Part shown: in pieces, positions 26,771 to 34,503 of the stretch
Numbering within the stretch: position 1 is the first letter of the stretch
How the letters are laid out: each line of letters opens with the position of its first letter
NCBI RefSeq assembly: GCF_938017775.1
Contig: NZ_CALIIU010000009.1
Span: 55,843-119,842 of the forward strand
Origin: an uncultured Campylobacter sp.
Lineage (GTDB): Bacteria; Campylobacterota; Campylobacteria; Campylobacterales; Campylobacteraceae
Length of the DNA: 64,000 bases
Reading direction: 5' to 3'
The notes under the pieces: generated by a model
Database searches by the model: none
What the model saw: only the letters and a program-made list of their open reading frames with translations
Told to the model about the DNA's origin: nothing
Translations under genes and position numbers: made by a program

Positions 26771-27634
26771 CTAAGCGTAAATTCCCTCCACAAGCGTTTC
26801 TACGAACTCATCCGAGTTAAATTCCGCCAAATCCTCCATCCGCTCGCCCACGCCGACGAAAAGTATCGGCAGCCGTAGCTCGCGCGCTATGGCGAAAAGT
26901 GCGCCGCCTTTGGGCGTGCCGTCGAGCTTCGTGATGATGATGCCGTCGAGCCTTACGATCTCGTTGAACGCCCTGGCTTGCGCGACGCTGTGATTGCCCT
27001 GAGTGGCGTCGAGCACGATGATCTTGCGGTGCGGTGCGCCGCTTTTTGCGCGGTCGCATATTCGCACGATCTTTTCTAGCTCCGCGGCTAAATTTTTCTG
27101 GTTTTGCAGGCGCCCTGCGGTGTCGATCAGGACGCGATCGATGTTTTTGGCACTTGCCGAACTAACGGTGTCAAACGCCACGGCTGCGGGATCGTGCCCT
27201 TGCGCGGTCGCCACGATCGGTAGATTTAGGATCTGCGCCCATTTGCGCAGCTGCTCGACCGCGCCCGCGCGAAAGGTATCGCATGCGCCTAAAATTACAC
27301 TTTGGCCGCTATTTTTATATAAATTTGCAAGCTTTGCGGTTGTTGTAGTTTTGCCCGCGCCGTTTACGCCGATGATGAGCTCTACGAAGGGCTTCTCATC
27401 TGCAGCTTTAGCGATCTCGTAATCGAAATAGCTCTTCAAAACGCCCTTGAGATCATCTTTGGCGACTAGCTTTTTTGCGGGAAGTTTTTCTAAAATTTCT
27501 TCCACGAGCTCGTAGCCTACGTCGGATTCAAGCAGCATCTCTTCTAGGATTTCTTTTGAAATTTTATCTTCGCTTTTCGCGCCTCGCATCGCGTCTATGG
27601 TCTTGCTAAGCCCTTTTTTAAAAAATTCGAACAT
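26771..27634 (-). CDS. ftsY: Signal recognition particle receptor FtsY
   Basis: GTPase that docks SRP-ribosome complexes at the Sec translocon; membrane-associated, 287 aa, the short form without the long acidic A domain. NG-domain motifs: GVNGAGKTTTTAKL (G1, about residue 90), DTAGRLQ (G3), TKLDGTPKGG (G4). The N domain starts MFEFFKKGLSKTIDAM. Its ATG overlaps the stop of the upstream TlpA-like lipoprotein gene (TGATG), so the two are translated as a pair. In C. jejuni the same pair (Cj1206c-Cj1207c by memory) is adjacent to radA. Confidence 0.96.
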   Translation of the reverse strand: MFEFFKKGLSKTIDAMRGAKSEDKISKEILEEMLLESDVGYELVEEILEKLPAKKLVAKDDLKGVLKSYFDYEIAKAADEKPFVELIIGVNGAGKTTTTAKLANLYKNSGQSVILGACDTFRAGAVEQLRKWAQILNLPIVATAQGHDPAAVAFDTVSSASAKNIDRVLIDTAGRLQNQKNLAAELEKIVRICDRAKSGAPHRKIIVLDATQGNHSVAQARAFNEIVRLDGIIITKLDGTPKGGALFAIARELRLPILFVGVGERMEDLAEFNSDEFVETLVEGIYA

Positions 27635-28215
27635 CAGAAAATTTTCTCCAATTCGGTCATTAAAATTTCTTCCGGCATCAGCCCGAAATATTGCGCGCTA
27701 AACTCGCCCTTTTCGTCGTATATCGTCATATACGGCACTTCGTTTATGCCGCCTAGCGCCTTTGTAAAAAAGTCCGTTCCTTCGCCGTAAGCGATCGCGT
27801 AATTTACTTCGTGCGCGCTTGCGTAGGCCTTAGCGTCGTCTAGGCTCGCATCACCGATCATCACGCCGATGATATCAAGCTTGCCGGAGTAGGCTTGTTT
27901 GGCGGCATTTAGTGCGCTTACCTGCACGGCGCAGGCGTCGCACCACGGCGTAAAAAACGCAAATAGCGTCACGGTGGAGTTGTTATCGATATGAAAGCCT
28001 TGCTTTGTCTTTTGCATATTTAAAATTTTTCCGTTACTTAGCTGAAGTGTAAAAGGAGCGGTATAATCGACCTGGATTACGGCTTCGGTTTCGGACTGCG
28101 GCTGCGTGGTATTGGCTTCGGTCGGGGTATCGCTTGATTTTTTATCCTCATCATCGCTGCAACCTGCAAGAAAGAAAAAAGCCGTAAAAAGCGCTAGAAA
28201 AAAACGAAATTTCAT
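27634..28215 (-). CDS. TlpA-like thioredoxin-fold lipoprotein
   Basis: 193 aa. Signal peptide with lipobox LAGC (lipid cysteine C19), an acidic/Thr-rich linker (20-50) and a thioredoxin-fold domain with redox motif W91-C92-D93-A94-C95. Probably a membrane-anchored periplasmic thiol-disulfide reductase or cytochrome-maturation helper. Two PglB-type sequons are present: E33-A-N35-T-T37 in the linker and D77-N-N79-S-T81, so it is a good N-glycoprotein candidate. AAGG precedes the ATG; a TATAAT box is 27-32 bp upstream, divergent from fthC. ftsY overlaps its stop. Confidence 0.9.
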   Translation of the reverse strand: MKFRFFLALFTAFFFLAGCSDDEDKKSSDTPTEANTTQPQSETEAVIQVDYTAPFTLQLSNGKILNMQKTKQGFHIDNNSTVTLFAFFTPWCDACAVQVSALNAAKQAYSGKLDIIGVMIGDASLDDAKAYASAHEVNYAIAYGEGTDFFTKALGGINEVPYMTIYDEKGEFSAQYFGLMPEEILMTELEKIF

Positions 28216-28241
28216 AATAAACCTTAAAATTTAATCGCAAG

Positions 28242-28247
28242 ATTATA
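28242..28247 (-). promoter_or_regulatory. -10 box for the TlpA-like/ftsY operon
   Basis: Minus-strand TATAAT (context TTTGTATAATCTTG) 27 bp before the lipoprotein ATG. A plus-strand TAAAAT near 28258 may serve fthC, giving divergent promoters. Confidence 0.55.
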
Positions 28248-28295
28248 CAAAAACTAGCTAAAATAAGCGTTAAAATTTTATAAAAGGCTTAAGCT

Positions 28296-28913
28296 ATGCA
28301 AAAGAATGAATTTAGAGCAATTTGCAAATCGCGTCTAAAATCTCATACCGCGCGTGCGGCTAGATGCGAGCATTACGTGCTTTTAAGGCGCATAGAGGGA
28401 CTGGTAAAATTTTTAAAAGCGCGCAAAATTTTGATATTTTTGCCGATGAGCTACGAGCCGAACGTTTTGATTTTAAGAAAAAAGCTATCAAAAAGCTGCG
28501 AATTTTACGTTCCGTTTATGGTGGATATTAGCTTAAAAATGGTAAGATTGCGCCAGCCTTTTAAAATTTCGCGCTTTGGGTTGCGGCAGACGCTTCCGCA
28601 AAACGGGTATTTTAAAAAGGTCGATCTAGCCGTGGTTCCAGCTATCGGAGTGGATGGCGCAATGGCTAGAATAGGACATGGGAAAGGATTTTACGATATG
28701 TTTTTTTCAGGTCTGAAGCTTAAGCCCGCAATCGCGTTCGTGAGTATAAAAGACTGCTTTTGCAGCGAAATTTTATCGCTTGATCACGACGTAAAGGGCG
28801 ATTTTTACATAACTCCGAGCCAAAATTACCTAAAAAGAGGAAAGTATGATAGAGATTTTAATCGCCTTGTGCGCTCTTGCGGTGGGCGCTGGCATAGGAT
28901 ACTTAGTAGCTAG
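28296..28913 (+). CDS. fthC: 5-formyltetrahydrofolate cyclo-ligase
   Basis: ATP-dependent enzyme converting 5-formyl-THF to 5,10-methenyl-THF, cytoplasmic, 205 aa. The family signature near the C-terminal third is ARIGHGKGFYDMFFSGL; FLPMSYEPNV and VPAIGVDGAM also fit. ATG 28296 follows a GGCTTAAGCT stretch with only a weak ribosome-binding site. Its last 68 bp overlap the start of rny in another frame, an unusually long overlap; the tail QNYLKRGKYDRDFNRLVRS... seems to be an extension beyond the conserved domain. The same gene pair occurs in C. jejuni (Cj1208-Cj1209 by memory). Confidence 0.88.
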   Translation: MQKNEFRAICKSRLKSHTARAARCEHYVLLRRIEGLVKFLKARKILIFLPMSYEPNVLILRKKLSKSCEFYVPFMVDISLKMVRLRQPFKISRFGLRQTLPQNGYFKKVDLAVVPAIGVDGAMARIGHGKGFYDMFFSGLKLKPAIAFVSIKDCFCSEILSLDHDVKGDFYITPSQNYLKRGKYDRDFNRLVRSCGGRWHRILSS

Positions 28914-30399
28914 AAAGATCAATAACGCCAATTACGATTTCTTCGTCGAACAAGCCAAAGCTAAAGCTAAAGCGATAGAATTTGAAGCCGAGGGCATCTT
29001 GCGAAATTCTAAAATTTCGGTGCAGGAAGCTGAGTTTGAAGCGAAGAAAAAATACGAAGATAAAGCAAGCAAACTGCAGAAAGAATTTAACGTTAAATTT
29101 GACGAGCTCGGTAAAAAGGAGCACGCGCTTCTAACCGAGCAAGAGATTTTAAAAGACAGCAAAAAAGAGCTCGAAAGTGCCAAAAAAGAGGCGAAATTCC
29201 TTTACGAAGAGGGCTCAAATTTAAAGAAAAGCTATGAAGAGAAGCTAGCCGAAGCGCTTAAGGTTTTGGAGCGCGTGGCGGGCTTTACGCAGGATGAAGC
29301 GCGCGCGCAGGTGCTTAAAAAGGTCGAGGAGCAAAGCCGCACCGACATCGCTCACATCGTGCGAAAATATGAAGAGGAAGCCAAAAAAGAGGCGCGAAAA
29401 AAGGCGAATTATATTTTGGCGCAGGCTACGTCGCGCTTCGCGGGCGAGTTTGCCGCTGAGCGACTTATCAACGTCGTAAATATCAAAAATGACGAGCTTA
29501 AAGGCCGCATCATCGGCAAAGAGGGGCGCAACATAAAGGCGCTTGAGATGACTCTTGGCGTGGACATCATCATCGACGATACCCCAAATGCGATCATCGT
29601 AAGCTCGCACAATCTCTACCGCCGCGCCATCGCCGTTCGCGTCATCGAAACTCTTATCGAGGACGGCAGAATTCAACCTGCTCGTATCGAGGACATCTAC
29701 AAAAAAGTAAGTGATGAATTTGAAGCTAACATCGCCGAAGAGGGCGAAAATATCGTAATGGATCTAGGCCTTAGTAAAATTCACCCCGAAATTTTAAAAC
29801 TCATCGGTAAGCTTAAATTTCGCGCTAGCTACGGACAGAACGCCCTTGCGCACAGCCTTGAGGTCGCGCATCTTGCGGGCATCATCGCCGCAGAAACGGG
29901 CGGAGATCAAAAGCTAGCCAAGCGAGCGGGCCTACTTCACGACATCGGCAAGGCGCTAACTCACGAATATGAGGGCTCGCACGTAGATCTGGGCGCCGAG
30001 GTTTGCCGCCGCTACAAAGAGCATCCAGTAGTGATAAACGCTATCTACGCCCACCACGGCCACGAGGAGGCCACCAGCGTAGAAAGCGCCGCAGTCTGTG
30101 CCGCAGACGCGCTAAGTGCCGCGCGCCCGGGCGCCAGACGAGAGGTGCTAGAAAGCTATCTAAAGCGCGTTAGCGACATCGAAGCGATCGCGATGAGTAA
30201 AACTGGCGTCAAACAGGCCTATGCGATCAACGCAGGTCGCGAGATCCGCGTCATCGCAAACGCCAAGCTTATGAACGACGACGAGGCGGTTTTGGTCGCC
30301 AAAGAGATCGCTTCGGAGATCCAAGATAAGGTTCAATTCCCAGGCGAGATCAAAGTTAACGTCATACGCGAGCTTCGCGCGGTCGAGATAGCCAAATAA
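28846..30399 (+). CDS. rny: Ribonuclease Y
   Basis: Membrane-anchored endoribonuclease that starts mRNA decay, 517 aa. N-terminal helix IEILIALCALAVGAGIGYL (residues 2-20), a long Lys/Glu-rich coiled coil (about 30-200), a KH domain with GRIIGKEGRNIKALE (about 223-237), and an HD domain with the metal-binding histidines in HSLEVAHLAG (336-345) and LLHDIGKAL. ATG 28846 is supported by AGAGGAAAG and lies inside the end of fthC. The SYLF gene follows 10 bp after the stop. Confidence 0.96.
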   Translation: MIEILIALCALAVGAGIGYLVARKINNANYDFFVEQAKAKAKAIEFEAEGILRNSKISVQEAEFEAKKKYEDKASKLQKEFNVKFDELGKKEHALLTEQEILKDSKKELESAKKEAKFLYEEGSNLKKSYEEKLAEALKVLERVAGFTQDEARAQVLKKVEEQSRTDIAHIVRKYEEEAKKEARKKANYILAQATSRFAGEFAAERLINVVNIKNDELKGRIIGKEGRNIKALEMTLGVDIIIDDTPNAIIVSSHNLYRRAIAVRVIETLIEDGRIQPARIEDIYKKVSDEFEANIAEEGENIVMDLGLSKIHPEILKLIGKLKFRASYGQNALAHSLEVAHLAGIIAAETGGDQKLAKRAGLLHDIGKALTHEYEGSHVDLGAEVCRRYKEHPVVINAIYAHHGHEEATSVESAAVCAADALSAARPGARREVLESYLKRVSDIEAIAMSKTGVKQAYAINAGREIRVIANAKLMNDDEAVLVAKEIASEIQDKVQFPGEIKVNVIRELRAVEIAK

Positions 30400-30409
30400 G
30401 GAGTATGAA

Positions 30410-30991
30410 ATGAAAAAATTTATAATCGCTTTATTTTTGCTTTTTAGCGCGGCATTTGCCGAGGATGAGCTCATCATTGATAGCGCCAGCGCTTATTCGT
30501 CGGTGATGCGCACGAATGCGCAATACAAATACCTAGCGCAGCAAGCCCGCGCGATAGTGATATTTCCGAGCGTTAAGAAGCTAGGCTTCATCATAGGCGG
30601 AATGTATGGCGAGGGGATCATCATCTATAATAATGACGGCGCGCACAGCGTTAGCGGCGCTGAGATCAGCAGCGCCAGCGTAGGACTTCAGATCGGCTAT
30701 GAGGATAATTATCTAGTTATTTTCGTAATGCATGACGATGTAATCCAAAAAATGCGAAATTCCCAAATCACGCTCTCAGGCGATGCGACGGCAGTTGCAG
30801 GTAACTACAGCGCCGATTCTGGCTCTTTAGACGTGCTAAATCAAGATATGTACGTCTTTACGAATAAAGGCGGGCTGTTTGCGGGCGTGAGCCTAGGCGG
30901 CTCGGTGCTGGAGACCAAAAATGACCGCGCTTTTGATCCAAATACCGAGGGCTATGCGCTTTTGATGCGAGTAATTGGCGCAGATGAGTAA
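30410..30991 (+). CDS. SYLF/Ysc84-domain exported protein
   Basis: 193 aa with a Sec signal peptide (MKKFIIALFLLFSAAFAED, cleavage near 18). The mature protein fits the SYLF lipid-binding domain: ARAIVIFPSVKKLGFIIGG, a glycine-rich GMYGEGIII stretch, SASVGLQIGYE and GLFAGVSLGGSVL. SYLF proteins bind phosphoinositides in eukaryotes; the bacterial role is not established, possibly envelope lipid handling. AAGGAG lies before the ATG and the gene begins 10 bp after rny, so it is probably in the fthC-rny transcript. Confidence 0.85.
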   Translation: MKKFIIALFLLFSAAFAEDELIIDSASAYSSVMRTNAQYKYLAQQARAIVIFPSVKKLGFIIGGMYGEGIIIYNNDGAHSVSGAEISSASVGLQIGYEDNYLVIFVMHDDVIQKMRNSQITLSGDATAVAGNYSADSGSLDVLNQDMYVFTNKGGLFAGVSLGGSVLETKNDRAFDPNTEGYALLMRVIGADE

Positions 30992-31471
30992 AATTTAGCT
31001 AAAGATGCCAAGGCGCATAGCTTAGCGAAAAATTTTGCTTTATGGGCGTTTTATTAGCAGCTTGGAATTTTGCTCGCGTGATTTCTGCAGAATAATAGAC
31101 TTAGGTGCGTAATTTTATTGCAATTCGCGGGGTGGGAGGCATTTGAGGATATCGCGTAAATCCTGTGTAATTCGCAAGTTACTTTGAATTCTAAAGAAGT
31201 CGAAATTTTGTCGTTAAATTTATAGTCGCAAAATTTTACCGTTAAATTTTGCGGAAATTTTGCTTGATGTCTAGAAATTTTATTTTAGAATTTTGCTTAA
31301 TATTTTGCGGCAAAATTTTATATTTCGTGACAGCCGCGCAGAATTTTAAATTTAATGTCGCAGCAAAATCAAGTGGCGTCGTGGGATGTTGGAGTGAAGT
31401 TTTCGCGCCGAATTTTAAAGCTGCTTTAGTCAAAATTTATAGAATTTTATACGATCTAATGAAAGGATTTG
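30992..31471. other. AT-rich intergenic stretch before the dedA-like gene
   Basis: 480 bp dense in AAATTTT/AAAATTT words (about 31200-31350). No gene I can support; open frames here consist of those repeats. A ribosome-binding site AAAGGA (31462-31467) belongs to the next gene. Confidence 0.5.
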
Positions 31472-32035
31472 ATGGAATCGATGTTTGCAAACCTCCATAC
31501 GTGGGGGTATCTGATACTGTTTTTATATTCGCTGGGTGGAGGATTTTTGGCGCTTGCGGCAGCGGGCGTGCTAAGCTCGGCCGGCGAGCTCAATATCGTC
31601 TTATGCATCGTAATCGCCTGCATATCGAACTTCATAGGCGATTCGGGGCTGTTTTTAGTAAGCCGTTACAATAAAAAAGAGATCATGCCCTATCTGCGCA
31701 AACAGCGCCGCAATCTTGCTCTGGCGCAAATTTTATTTCGCAAATACGGCGACCGCATAATTTTAATCAAAAAATTCATCTACGGCCTCAAAACTCTTGT
31801 GCCGATCGCGATCGGCATCACAAAATATTCGTTTTTGAAATTTAGCGTCATCAACGCCGTAAGCTCGCTCATTTGGGCGCTCGTGGTGGGGTTACTGAGC
31901 TACTACGCGGGTGATTTCGTGCGCGAGCTCTATGTGCATATCAAGGACGCGCCGTGGATCGCTCCGCTGGTTCTAGGCGCGATAGTAGCGGCGATCGTGC
32001 TCTATTTTCGCTTCGCCACGCGTAAAAGAGGCTAG
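31472..32035 (+). CDS. DedA/SNARE-associated family inner-membrane protein
   Basis: 187 aa. Typical DedA (VTT) domain: GYLILFLYSLGGGFLAL, the FIGDSGLFLVSRYNKK segment, then RFGDRIILIKKFIYGLKTLVP-like sequence (here KYGDRIILIKKFIYG...LVPIAIG), the conserved re-entrant loop with the essential arginine region, and two C-terminal helices. DedA proteins act as lipid scramblases/undecaprenyl-phosphate recycling transporters. ATG 31472 is chosen because AAAGGA lies 4 bp before it. Only 2 bp separate it from the barnase-like gene, so they share a transcript. Confidence 0.88.
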   Translation: MESMFANLHTWGYLILFLYSLGGGFLALAAAGVLSSAGELNIVLCIVIACISNFIGDSGLFLVSRYNKKEIMPYLRKQRRNLALAQILFRKYGDRIILIKKFIYGLKTLVPIAIGITKYSFLKFSVINAVSSLIWALVVGLLSYYAGDFVRELYVHIKDAPWIAPLVLGAIVAAIVLYFRFATRKRG

Positions 32036-32037
32036 CG

Positions 32038-32769
32038 GTGGCAAAAAAGCTGATCCCGCTCGCAATTTTCGCAGCGCTTCTTTTGGCGCTAAATTTTATC
32101 TCCAATTCGCGCGGCTCCGCGGCTAAAGATGAGCGGGTTTTTACCTCCAAAACCCTAGATGTCGCCTCTCGTAAAAGCGGCGCGCAAGATATCAAAAGCG
32201 GCACCGATCGCAAAATTTCAAGCTCACAAAATCCTGCAAGCAGCGCCGGCGCAAAAGATGAGAGCGGTGCAAGAAGCGCAGACGGCGGAGCAGACCTAGG
32301 AGATTTAAAATCTCATCCGCGAGAAAACGAGCCCGCCGCCGCAAATCCTAAAGATGAGGCGGACGTCCACAGGCGACGCAGCGCAGATTATGAAGCTTCA
32401 AACTCGCAAAATCCCGCCGCAAATTCTAAAAATCAGCTCGCGGATGAGCCCTGCGTAAGCAGGGAGTGCGTGAGCGCTCATATCCGCCGTACGGGCACTT
32501 TGCCGCAAAATTTTATCACGAAAAAGCAGGCCGATGAGCTTGGCTGGCAGGGCGGTGATCTGTGGCGATACGCGCGCGGCAAGAGCATAGGTGGCGATCG
32601 TTTCGGCAATTTCGAGCGCAGATTGCCTGATAAAAAGGGGCGGATTTGGCGCGAATGCGACATCGAGTATCGCGGCGGCCCGCGCGGCGCGAAGCGGCTG
32701 ATATTTTCAAACGACGGGCTGATCTTCTACACCGCCGATCATTACGAAAGTTTCGAGCGCGTGCAATGA
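32038..32769 (+). CDS. Secreted barnase-like ribonuclease
   Basis: 243 aa, GTG start 2 bp after the DedA stop. Signal peptide (MAKKLIPLAIFAALLLALNF), a polar low-complexity linker (about 30-140) and a C-terminal barnase/guanyl-RNase domain (about 148-243). Its order of motifs matches barnase: TGTLPQNFITKKQADELGW, GKSIGGDRFGNFERRLP, GRIWRECDIEY, RLIFSNDGLIF and DHYESF. Barnase residues Glu73, Arg83, Arg87 and His102 have counterparts here (E of RECDI, R of GPRG, R of AKRL, H of DHY), so it should be active. The overlapping next gene resembles its inhibitor. Role: exported toxin or nutritional RNase. Confidence 0.88.
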   Translation: MAKKLIPLAIFAALLLALNFISNSRGSAAKDERVFTSKTLDVASRKSGAQDIKSGTDRKISSSQNPASSAGAKDESGARSADGGADLGDLKSHPRENEPAAANPKDEADVHRRRSADYEASNSQNPAANSKNQLADEPCVSRECVSAHIRRTGTLPQNFITKKQADELGWQGGDLWRYARGKSIGGDRFGNFERRLPDKKGRIWRECDIEYRGGPRGAKRLIFSNDGLIFYTADHYESFERVQ

Positions 32770-33047
32770 GTTTAAATTTTAAAACATGCCGCGCCGCAAA
32801 GATCATCATCGACGGCGCAAAGATTAGGCGCAAAGATCAAATTTTCGCGCTGTTTGCCGCAGCGCTAAATTTCGAGCCCGAATACGTTGCAAATTTAGAC
32901 GCGCTCTATGACGCGCTGGGCGAGCGGGGTGGACAGGTCTTCGTCGTCATTAAAAGGGGCGGAATTTTAAAACTAAGGCTGGGCAAATTTTATGATATTT
33001 TGCTGGATGTTTTGCGCAGCGGCGAGGCGAAAATTTTAATCTTATGA
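32766..33047 (+). CDS. Barstar-like ribonuclease inhibitor
   Basis: 93 aa. ATG 32766 overlaps the stop of the barnase-like gene (ATGA). The pattern KIIIDGAKIRRKDQIFALF, then a linker and YVANLDALYDAL is the barstar signature (barstar: INGEQI ... YGENLDALWD), including the helix-2 Asn-Leu-Asp-Ala-Leu that plugs the RNase active site; the final strand AEAKILIL-type (here GEAKILIL) also fits. It is cytoplasmic and should protect the cell from unexported RNase. Longer frames upstream (from 32646) are antisense-free but lie inside the RNase gene, so the overlap start is preferred. Confidence 0.87.
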   Translation: MSLNFKTCRAAKIIIDGAKIRRKDQIFALFAAALNFEPEYVANLDALYDALGERGGQVFVVIKRGGILKLRLGKFYDILLDVLRSGEAKILIL

Positions 33048-33160
33048 GCTTGCGAGGCAGCCATTCCGCTTTAAAGCTAAATTTTGCCAAGGAAAAGGTA
33101 AGTTTGTTTCGGCGCAGTTTCGAGCGTGCCGTTAAAATTTCCTAAATTTAGATCTAAATT

Positions 33161-33610
33161 TTAGAGCTTATTAAAAGAGGCGATTTTAGAAATTTCGCTT
33201 ACAAAGCTCACGCGGTCAAATTTAAACTCAAGCCCATATCGCCAATCTTTGCGGCGCGGGTTCGTAAAGTCGCTAAATCTGATCGTATCTGCTTCAAATT
33301 TAGCCTTAAGCGCGAGGTACCAGCAGCCCCAGATCCCGCACGGACAGCCTAGTAGCACGACGCTTCGCTCGTCGCTAGCCGCAAGCTGTCCGTTAGGCAA
33401 GAGCGCATCCAAAAAGAGCTTTTTAAAATCAATTAGGCTCAAATAGGCGTAGTCTCCCGCGACGCTAGCTTGCCCGTCCTTTGCGGCAAAGCTTTGCTCG
33501 CGCCGCCTAATTAGCTCGAGCAGAGGCTCACCTTTTATCGCAACGACGACTTCGGTAAAGCTCTGGCCGTCCACCTCGTAATCGTTTATGTAAAATTTAA
33601 TGCTATCCAT
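33161..33610 (-). CDS. Hypothetical protein with CPCGxxGCW motif, 149 aa
   Basis: Soluble protein. The centre reads LLGCPCGIWGCWYLALK (about residues 87-103), a cysteine-rich motif seen in a widespread family of small proteins of unknown function, followed by FSDFTNPRRKDWRYGLEFKFD. The three cysteines could bind a metal. A TATAAT box lies only 17-22 bp before the ATG on the minus strand, so the mRNA leader is very short. The gene is convergent with the barstar-like gene. I would not assign a function; a place among immunity-type genes is possible from context only. Confidence 0.7.
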   Translation of the reverse strand: MDSIKFYINDYEVDGQSFTEVVVAIKGEPLLELIRRREQSFAAKDGQASVAGDYAYLSLIDFKKLFLDALLPNGQLAASDERSVVLLGCPCGIWGCWYLALKAKFEADTIRFSDFTNPRRKDWRYGLEFKFDRVSFVSEISKIASFNKL

Positions 33611-33988
33611 GCAGTAATCTCGCTAAATTATATGTTTGCGCCGTATTTGCACCGACCTATTAAAATTTCGGCGCAGTTTAGCGAATTTGAAGTGAAATTC
33701 GGTTTAAAACTAAAAATTCGTAGGTAGAGCGCAAATTAAATGGAGATTTTTAAAATTTGAGGATTTCGGGCTTGCGGAGCTTATTTTTTAACGCACGCGA
33801 GCTCAAATTTACAAAAAAAGCTCAATTTGCGTGGACGAAAGAAGCGAAAATAAAAGGTTAAATATTATTGCAGATCAAAGAGATCGAAACGAGGGTTAAA
33901 TTTTGCTATGGATAAAGAAGTCGAAATTAGAAATGAGGGGTTAAATTTAATTCGCTTTTTAGGGCGCTTAAATTTAACCCCGCCGCGG
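33611..33988. other. Intergenic stretch, AT-rich, nothing coding seen
   Basis: 378 bp between two minus-strand genes. Holds the -10 box of the 33610 gene near its left edge; otherwise AAATTT-type words and no stable hairpin that I trust. Confidence 0.45.
33627..33632 (-). promoter_or_regulatory. -10 box for the CPCGxxGCW gene
   Basis: Minus-strand TATAAT (context ACATATAATTTAGCG), 17 bp before the ATG. Confidence 0.45.
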
Positions 33989-34366
33989 CTACATCATTTC
34001 GCCGCTTTTGTGCTCGTGCTCGGTGTAGGTTACCGGAATATCCTTCTTGCCTTTTCCCGGTGTATACACTCCCTCTCCGCGTTTGAAAAGAAGCTCGATA
34101 CCTTCGTCGTTCGTAAGCATTATGCCGCTTGCGGAAGCCGCGCGTTTAAGATTATGCTTCTTACCCTTTTCATCGGTTAACACGCCTGTTGCGAACATAT
34201 CGTTCGAGCTAAGGCTGATGCGCTTATCTCCGGTCTCTCCTAGCAGAAATACGATCGTGTGCGCTACAGACTCTTGCTTTTGCTGCGGAGCCGTATCGGC
34301 CTTAGGTTGGTTGCATCCGCTTAAAATCGCGATTGCCGCTAATGACGAGAATACAATTCGTCTCAT
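33989..34366 (-). CDS. Lipoprotein, possible MliC/PliC-type lysozyme inhibitor
   Basis: 125 aa. Signal peptide with lipobox LSGC (lipid cysteine near residue 18), a short Gln-rich linker, then a beta-rich domain of about 75 aa. The pattern SASGIMLTNDEG ... FKRGEGVY recalls the MliC/PliC signature (Ser-Gly-x-x-Tyr ... Trp-x-Lys-Gly) that inserts into the lysozyme active site, although the Trp is Phe here. If right, it sits in the outer-membrane inner face or periplasm and protects against host c-type lysozyme. A good TATAAT box and AAAGGAG precede the ATG on the minus strand; divergent from gap. Confidence 0.65.
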   Translation of the reverse strand: MRRIVFSSLAAIAILSGCNQPKADTAPQQKQESVAHTIVFLLGETGDKRISLSSNDMFATGVLTDEKGKKHNLKRAASASGIMLTNDEGIELLFKRGEGVYTPGKGKKDIPVTYTEHEHKSGEMM

Positions 34367-34393
34367 TTTTTCTCCTTTAAAAAAAGTTCGCGA

Positions 34394-34399
34394 ATTATA
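34394..34399 (-). promoter_or_regulatory. -10 box for the MliC-like lipoprotein gene
   Basis: Minus-strand TATAAT (context GGCTATATAATTCG), 27 bp before the ATG, in the divergent spacer with gap. A plus-strand TAAAAT near 34463 may be the gap promoter. Confidence 0.55.
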
Positions 34400-34503
34400 T
34401 AGCCAAAAAGTAAATCCTAGATTTCGCGACTTTTTATTTAATCAAAGATTAACCCAAATTTAGTAAAATTCCAGCTGAAAACATCCCAAATAAGGAGAAC
34501 CTT

